Source: Sclerurus mexicanus (Eukaryota > Chordata > Aves > Passeriformes > Furnariidae). From it: a stretch of DNA of 64,000 nucleotides. The notes beneath the pieces were generated by a model. That model saw only the letters and a list, made by a program, of their open reading frames with translations. It was not told the DNA's origin and did no database searches. This document shows positions 53,001-62,000 of the stretch, piece after piece. The position numbers and the translations under genes are program-made. The first letter of the stretch is position 1; every line of letters starts with the position of its first letter. The DNA lies in assembly GCA_013396755.1 (NCBI GenBank), contig VWZF01000458.1:62001-126000 (forward strand), given 5' to 3'.

Positions 53001-56000
53001 GAAACTTTAAAAAATTAATTTCTCCTGTCAGAGGAGTGTAGAGATGCCCACAGTAATCTTGTCAAATGTAAAATATTTTAGACATCCTAAAAAATCATGC
53101 ATTTGTTTGAAAAATGTACTGTGAAACATTGCAGTTTCCAGATGATTGCTTTTAAAAACTTAAGAACTTGAGTGAAGGGAACATTCCTGACAAGTGGGAC
53201 CAAGTGAAACTCATTATTTTTTCCATGCTAATTTTTGTAACACAAAATTAAAAAGAAGCCATAAAGAAATCCAGATATTTACACCAGGGAGTACAGTAGA
53301 ATTCTCTAAACACCGTGTACTTCTATTAACAGGCATGAGACTGCCTCAGCCCCGCAACTATTCTAGTTGAGACTCTTGCTTTACTTCAGATATTCTTTGC
53401 AACGTTTAAAGATGTAATAACACAGATTGTTACTGAAGCGGAAAATTTTCCTACGGTGGTGTGCAAATGTAACTTCAATGTAAAACATGGAGGAAAAAAA
53501 ATCTAAAAGAAGAAAATTGTCAGTCAGTATGTAGTGGCTGATGTGCATGTGTTTGATGCTTATGTGGTGTGATGGTAACAGCCTGGCTGATTGAATTGCT
53601 TTTGTTGTTAGGTGGACTCCGGAGAGGCAGATCTAGCAGATGAGTCCACCTTTGAATCACAGTATTCTCTAGCGAGAGACATCTTCCAGCATTCAGTGAC
53701 AGCTCTGCATCACAATGCCTGTAGCAGTGAAGTGAACGACAGCTTCTCTCTTCCATTATCAACTTCCAAGGTAAAAAGGAGAATGGTTTTAGTGATGATA
53801 AACTTTGATTATAAGTGTTAACAGGTTGTATTGTTAGATAGAAATGTTTTATATCATCCTGATTGAAAACGCACTATTTGTTACCAGATTAAAGTTTTGT
53901 TTAGAGTAGTGCTGATGTCTTACAGCTGTCTGTGTTGAAGAGAGGCAGATAGACGGCTGAAAGCTTGGATTTTTGTTAGTTAGGGATGATTTAGCCAGAT
54001 GAAGTGTGGCAAGATGTTTGTAGTATTAAAGCTGTGGTGAGCAGTCTGCTAGAAAAACTTAATTGTTATTCAAAGCATATTAAAGAATGGTAACGCAAAA
54101 TGACTGCATTGGTCTACAGTTTTTTAGTATGAAAGCAAGAATAAGTTTTCATCCTAAGTTTTGCTTTTATGCTTCATACTTAATATGTTTCTGTGTTTTT
54201 GAATTAAATTTTCATAATTATAATGTAATTAGAAATCTGTATATATCAAAACTCTGATAGCTTATAATTTTGTTTAAAGTCAATAAATGAAGATTTGTTT
54301 AAGAGCATTACAAAAATCAGTACCTATTTGTTCCTGATCACATACCCATAGTGACTTGATATTTTGTATCAGAGTTGTGTTTTGTTTCTCTCCGTGGTTT
54401 TTCATGTTCTTTTTTCTAGGCAGTCTTTAGATCTATTTTGCTAACCCAGAGCCTTCCAATTCCATTCTGGTGTTTGTCTTTGGGATTTCTTTTTGGGTTT
54501 GCAGTCTGTGGACTTGAATAGAGTACTTGCTGCTTTTTCCGCCACACCTGAGCTGCAGTAACTCCCTTCAGCCCTTCTGGAATATGTTCAACCTTTATGA
54601 GGCACTGGTTGGAAAGCCAGATTCATCTTCTAATGGTTTCTCCTAATCCACAGAAGAGTACATCTCTGTCGTGCCAGTGGGACAGATTGCATTGTTTAAG
54701 TCTGTAATTGTTACTTAAATGGATTACGCATTTTGCATACTTAGGAGCATTTTATGAGATAGAGACTGGATTTACATTATGTATCACGTTGAGAGGCTCT
54801 GGAAAGTCTTAAGTTATTTTCAGCATTGACTTAAAGATGGCTTTGGTTTACATGTTTTGTATAAAATAGTATGGTCCTAACTTTTTGATATTCACATCAG
54901 TGCACCAGTATGAAGTATTAAGTTCTCATCAAGTAACATACTCTCTGGTTATGAGTGACTTCACAAGACAAACACAGTGAGAAAATCTGTTCATAAAAGA
55001 GTTTTGAATCAAGTGAAATGCAGTAAAAATTAAAACTGCTATTTGATGCTATGAAGAATGCAGAGGTATTTCATCTATTTCTGGCTACAGGACAGTTGAC
55101 AGGTTCTGAATGTCATTTGGTACTATATTTAAAATAGATGATGAAAAGCATACTTAAACTAATACAAATGCTCAGGCCACGTGTTGTGGTATAGTTAAAA
55201 GTTCCTGAAAGTGTGTTTTTCTTCGAAAATTACAGTATTGTCTTTTCTTTAAGTGAAACAGAAGTAAAAATGAACATGTGCTATGACTCTTCTGTGTATG
55301 TATGGCATGTGAAATAAATGCTGAGTATGACTTAGGGCTTGTTTTCACTGATCTGGAAATGGATACAAAACAGACTTAAAAGTATATGTTCCGGCTGTAT
55401 TTGAAACCTTATGATATTATTTAAAGAGATGGTAGTATGGGTGTTCTGTTCTCAGAAAGGTAGGAAATTATGTCATTGATTATATCATGCAGATTAGTGG
55501 TATTTAGGCTATGTTCAATTATCTTCTCAGCTGTTACTTAAACCACTTACTTACAGGTAAAGCTTTTTTCATTCTTGTCTGAGTACAGAGCAAGCATGTA
55601 TGCACTTAATGAAAGTTGACAAAAACTAATTCTAAGGCCCTTGAGACAAAATGTTGCAAAATATCCCCAGATTCTGGGAAGCATGTTTCCCCAACGTTTT
55701 GGAAAAGTAATGGAAGAATTAATAGGACCAGTGGATAACAGCTAAGAGAGATATAGATAATTGGGTTTGGCTAGTTTTATTAAATTTCAGAGAAAAATCC
55801 TTAATATTGATACAGAAGCCTCTTAAGTCCAACTTCTAAGTCTTTCATGTATCTTTCTAATATCTAATGGCCTGCATGTTTCTAAAATAGCTTACTTTGA
55901 AACCTTAGCTAAAGAATATTTGAAGATTTTTTTCTGAATGCTGTGTATATTGAAACCCCTTGAAATACTTTAAAGGCAGTGCCTCACAATCTTGAAAATC

Positions 56001-59000
56001 TAAACAAATGAGTGGAGGACTTCGTTGTAGTAGTGCAGCTGTAAAAGATAGAATTGCAGTAAGTACTAACTGCTAAGCTTCTGTAACTGCATCATTGTAT
56101 TTAATTGCTGTCCCACTTCAAATCCTTCATGTTCATTTTTTTGCTGAGGTTTGACTTGGTTTTTATTTGTCACTCTTTATGTGAAAGGGATATCTAAATA
56201 TGCTTCTGCTCAGTTAAATGAATTATTAGATTGCATTTTACTGTCTGAGCTGCTTGAAATTCCTCTTTCTTGCTAAGTGTGCTGAAAATCAAGACTTGGT
56301 CTTGCCAAGTCCTTTGACTTGAGAAAAACAACTGGATACATTAATTTTAAAAACTTACAGAAGTTATGTCTATTTTAAGAATGTGTGAGTGGACATTACT
56401 TTTCTGAAGGCAGTAGAGAGTTATTGAAGAGTCCCAAGTTAGAATCTGGCCTTCAGCAGTAGCATATTTTCACTGATGACTGGTGTTTTAAAACAGAAGA
56501 AATTGCCAAAGACATCAAGTTCCCTTTATAGAAGAATGAATGCCTGTAGGGAACTAAACATGAGGTTGATCTTACTGATCATACAACAGATAAATTTTCA
56601 TTCTGTGAGATTAGTTTTTGTTTAAGATTTTAGCAAGAAATGTGCTTTTGTATTGTACAAATGAATGGTGTTTGTTCATTGTCTCCTGTGTTGAACAGTC
56701 TGTTGGAGAGGAATGTGAAAATACTGCAGCTGATTTCAGTGTGTCTGACACAAATCTGTACAACATGAATCTAAATCAGAGACTGAGAGAGCAAAAGTCT
56801 GCAGTGGGTGGTAGCCTGGAAGCCGCAACTGGTTTTGCTAAAACAGATCTTCTGCCTCTGGATGTTTCGGATATCAACCAAAATGAAAGTGAAAATGGAG
56901 CAACATGGACTGGAGCTCAAACAGCATCAGAAATTGCACTAAATACAAATCTTGCCATTACCACGCAGCTTGATCTTCATGGAAAAGTAAAGCTATTGCT
57001 TTATTTATTAAAATAATGTGTTATAAAAACCTACCAAAGGGCCATATTAGACCATAGAATTTCATACAGAAATTGTCATGACCAACAGCTATGCATAGTT
57101 CTTTGATTATTAATGTCCATTAAATGTGTTATCTCACATCTAAACTGCAGAATTTAAATTTTCCCAAAGAGAACATAATTTATGGCACCAAGATAGTAGT
57201 TTCTCAGAGGCTGACAATAACAGTGGTATATAAAAATCTGCTCAGACCTCACATCATTAGATAGTGCTGGACCACAGTGTACCCACGGGGCAGGACAGGG
57301 ATTTTCTTATCACCTGTTAACCTTCACAGAGGTATGAGTGCAAGGAGGAGGTGCAGAGCTGGAAGCAGGCCTAGGAAGCCAAGGGGGAGTGGTGTGAATG
57401 TCTTGCATCATAGTGTTCTTGCAAGCCTGTCCAGGTCAGCTCACAAACTGACCTGTGATGCTACAGTGTGCACACATAATATTCTTTTGCATGATAGTCC
57501 CTGTGATGTGTTTCGTATTTTTTCCATTCAGTGATTTATTAAGAAAAGCTTAAAAGAGCTGCAATTTCTTACAAGATTTCTTACTTTAGTACTGGCAGAT
57601 TGTCAGACATGTGTGGTGAATGAGTCTGAAGCCCTTGAATTCATCTTATTAATTTTAAGAGTGTAACTGATGTCCCTAGATTAAAAGCATACATTGTGAC
57701 AGATTTGGTATATTGCCTGAATGAAAGTGGAAACCTCAGGTATGATCTTTGGTGGATTGACTTTTCCACTGTTTGTATAAGAAATCTGTCTTAATTATAC
57801 ACATAGCTTTTGTGTAAGGTGATTTGAGATCAGTATGATCAGTCATAGTTTTATCTCAGTATTCTGAACTAATATTCTTTTCCCTTGTGTTAGGATCAAT
57901 TGCTTTTAATGGAAAAGAGATGCCCAGGATCTTTGGAGGGAAGTTCTATAATCCCAAATTCAGTAAAAAACATACATGAAAAGACTATCACTATTGCAAA
58001 AGGCAATTCAAGTCTAGGTAAGTAAGGTAACATTTTTCTAACCTTGTCAGGATTATGGCTTTGCATTTTTCTTTTCAGTTTTATATGTAGAGATGAAATA
58101 TTTTCCATTTAGTGGGGACAGGGTATTCATTCTTTGCTGCTCTTTCCCTGTTTGACTGTGATGGCACTGGATCCATTTGCTGTCACTGTGGACACAAAAG
58201 TGTCCAGTCTCACTGAGAATTTGTGTTCCCATAAAGGAGGTTAGTCTTTCCTAAACACTAACAGAAAAATTTTAATGCATTGTTTTTTAATGTCTTTACT
58301 AATATAGTGGAAAAACAAGATATAGCCAAGGAATGTTGCAAAAGAAGACTTTGGCCAAAGAACTGCAGACTAGACTTTCAAATGTTTGTAAGCACAAAAT
58401 GATCTTGCTTTCTGAGGGTGGTCAAAAGGCCCCTAAACAAGCTGTTCACTTCCTTGCTATGAATTTTTACTTGTATCTGAAGTGCTGCAGTGTTTCTGAG
58501 TGTCATATCATCGATACATTTAAGAGGTGGTATCTTTGGCAAAGATATTGTCATTTTATATTGAAGCTCAGAATTTTTAAATATCTGTAATCTGCAGCTT
58601 CCTGAGCATACTGACTAGAAACACCTTTTGGAGCAAATGGGCACAACAGGTGGTAATGTTTTTCATTGTCCTGTCCTGGTCTCTGGTGTGGCTCTTGCCA
58701 GTGTGAAGGGGAGTGCAAGAGTAGAACCCTTCCTGAGCCAGTGTGGGAAAGGCTTTGTGTTGAGAGGCAGTGGTGCATTCCTCCTATTCATGGCTGGTGT
58801 GTTCATGGGCTTTGGTTTATTTTCCTGATGCTGTCTCTTTCAACGAGCTGCACATCCTTGAAAACTCTCTGGAGTTGGTAGGGCTTTGTGTGGGTGCTGG
58901 CTGTTTGCAGTAACTCCTCAAATGCTTTAAAACGGGCTGTCCACAGAACCGCATGTTTATAAACAGTGCCCACTCAGGATTCCTTTGCTGTGCAGAGGTG

Positions 59001-62000
59001 GGTGTTGTATTTTTACAATTGTGTTGCTGTATTTCAGTGGACATTTTTACATGGATTAAACTGCCCTCTGATGACTGGATGCTCAGTCTGCCACATATCA
59101 CCTTCATAATACAGCCATCCTTTAAACTGGCTTGGAAACTGATCTGGTTTAAAATCAGAGTCTTCAAAATATAAAGCTGTAGCAAAGGCTGATACAGGTC
59201 TAAGGTTTACCTTTCATTGGTATGAGGTGCTTGGCTAACTACTAATTTTACTGGCCTCATTGCCAGGCTGTGTAAAGTGTATTTCCAGGCATCTGGATTT
59301 TGTAAAAAAGTTTTACTTGCAATAAACTCTTGATTCAGTGGAGCAGGTTTTCATTTATGTATATGAGTATTTTAAATGCAGTGAACATACAAAGCAAATT
59401 TCATGTCAAGCGTAATACAGCATGAAAATACGAATTTGGACCAGGGTAAACCCTAGCAGACATTATATGCATGAAAATAAGACTGATCTCTCATATATAC
59501 AAAATATGAATGTGAATATGGCTTTCTCCTGGTTTGGACTAGTCTTTCTTCCAGTCTAAGTGTGCTCTGGCTTGGGAAGCAGGCTGTGCACAGTTACCAG
59601 TTCAGACACATGGCTGCACTGCTTTTAAGTTTCATTTTTACAAAGGAGCTAAATCAAGAGCTGTGAATGATGTTGAAAGCTGCAGTTGCATCGGTTATTT
59701 CAGTTGAGAACTGGCACTTCTTTTTTCCTTTTTAAGTGGTGTTACCCATAGTTTGCAGCAGCTCTTCAAATCCAGCCACAGCTGGAGTTCTAACATTTTT
59801 ACTGATTTTTTTAAAAGGTAAGAAGACAGCACCCAAATACAGAAGAGCTGAAATGCCATTGTCCTGTCATTTGGCATTGGCAGCTTGGCAGTGCCATTTG
59901 CATTTTTAACCTGAAACTGTAGCTGCCCAAACTATGACATGAGCCTTGCAGATTTGTAACGATGATGGCAGGGGAGGGATTTGTGTGTATGTGTGTCTGA
60001 TGTTTTTTAAAGTGCTATTAGGCTGCTGTCAGTTATGCGTGTTTGTTACTGTTTTAACCACACAGCAAAGGTAGGTTCAGAATTTCAAACCACATTTCAG
60101 CTGTTTGCTTGGCAGTTTTCTGTGCATACTGCTCGTGTTCTGGTGGAGGCCGCTCTGTTGCAGAGTTGTGTTTGAATTCAGATCTGACGGAATAAGCTAT
60201 ATGAGCAGATCTGTCAAGAGATGGGTCTTGGAAGGAGCATGTGAGTGTAAACAATGGGGCATTCATCCCTGGACAGCATCTCTGATATGCTCAGTATTGT
60301 AATGTTACTAATCTGAGGAGTAGATGATATGCAGTTTATCTCTACTTTTTCTAGTAACAAGGCAGTAAACCAGTGGCATTTGTGTCTGTATTACAAGTCT
60401 GATACACCCATGTCTAAATTACACTTGTCCACTGCTGCCATTATTAACTTGCAAATCTTAAATATAAATCTCCAGTCAATAGTAGTGCCATATTCTTTCA
60501 GCAGTTTAATATAAAGGGTTATCACAAAAGTGGGTTTTGCAGTTTTTCCAGAAGTTTGACTTTGGATTCCACATGCAAAAACAGAGAGGTACCTGTATTC
60601 TTCGTCTAAGAATCTTATTGGGTAGTTCCTTGCTAGTCAGGGCTATTTTTCATACTTCATACAGTTATGTTGATCTCAAATGCAAGTGGATATGAGAAAA
60701 CAGCACTATTAAGACATTTTTATTCTCTGAAAAGAGTCCTAAAAACCACACGTGAATATTTGGATTACAGTATTCTATAAATGGTTAAAGTATTTTATTT
60801 TTTTCTCTGAGACAAATATATAGGCAGATATTTGTATGGTTAGCTGAGTCTGGGTAGCCTAGGATTAACAGTTTATAAACTCTGTTCAACCAGCCTGTTT
60901 TCCAAGTATAAATTTACAGAGTAAAGTGTTCAGTCTGTGTCTTCTGTGGTCATGTCTATAAATAAATGGTTAGAATTTTTTTAGTTAGTATTCTTGGAGG
61001 TTTTTCTCTGGTAGCTGTCATCTTCTGTCCGCTCACAATCTGGTCAGTAAGGTAAGCACATGCAGACACAGTTGCACTCCCAGTGCACGCTAGACTGATG
61101 TTTTATATGTGAAACCAGGAGAACACAGTGGGGTAGTCACTACCTCCTTCTCCTATAGATATTCTTCTATAAGGTGCTCTTACTCCAGTGGCTTCACCTT
61201 GTTAGCAAGTGACAACTTTAATGTTAGTGCATAAAGAAAGGAAAATACCAGGTTTGGCAGCATTAAGATAGTGGAATTCTGCTGGATATACTTCAAGGGT
61301 CCTGATCTGGCACCTACTTTTTCACTGCTTTGGTGAAGGACAGTATTTCCTGGAACTGTTGTCAGGGTTTGTGTCATGAGCACCAACTGCCCTGAAAACA
61401 GCAGTGACAACTCATGCATGTAAGAACAGTCACAAAGACATGTGAAGCCCAGCACAAGTAAGTGCCTATGGGCTCCCCATGGGGAAGGAGGGGCAAGAAC
61501 ATCTCTGTCTCGTTCCCCATTAGTGAGAAGAAAGTGTAAGTAAGGGGTGTTCGTAAGTACTGGGAACTAGTGTCCTACTCTGCCACAGGCAGGATCATGT
61601 TATAACTCAAATAGTGGACTGTATCCATAAGGAATGCACAGACTGTCACAGAAGTCAGAATGCTCTTCTAGGCCTAAGCTGTGGCCCACCTAGGAGAGTG
61701 GGAAGGCAGCTGCTATCTCTTTGAGATCTGATTCAGGCTTTCTGTTGAAAATAAGTGTGTCTTTGTATTGGACCTAGGCTCCTAATTACCTGTTTAATCA
61801 TTTCACTTTCTTTCCAAAGGGAGTCATCATTAACTAAACTGAAATGTGGTGTATAAACTCAGTGAACCATCAGAAGAGTTGTGAATTTAACTCATAATTT
61901 CATTACCTTTTTTTATTTTTTGCTTAAATTTTCTACTGTCTTAATTTTTTTATACAGAGCCTTGTATGTGAAATGGCAGCAAGGTAAAGTAAGCATACTG

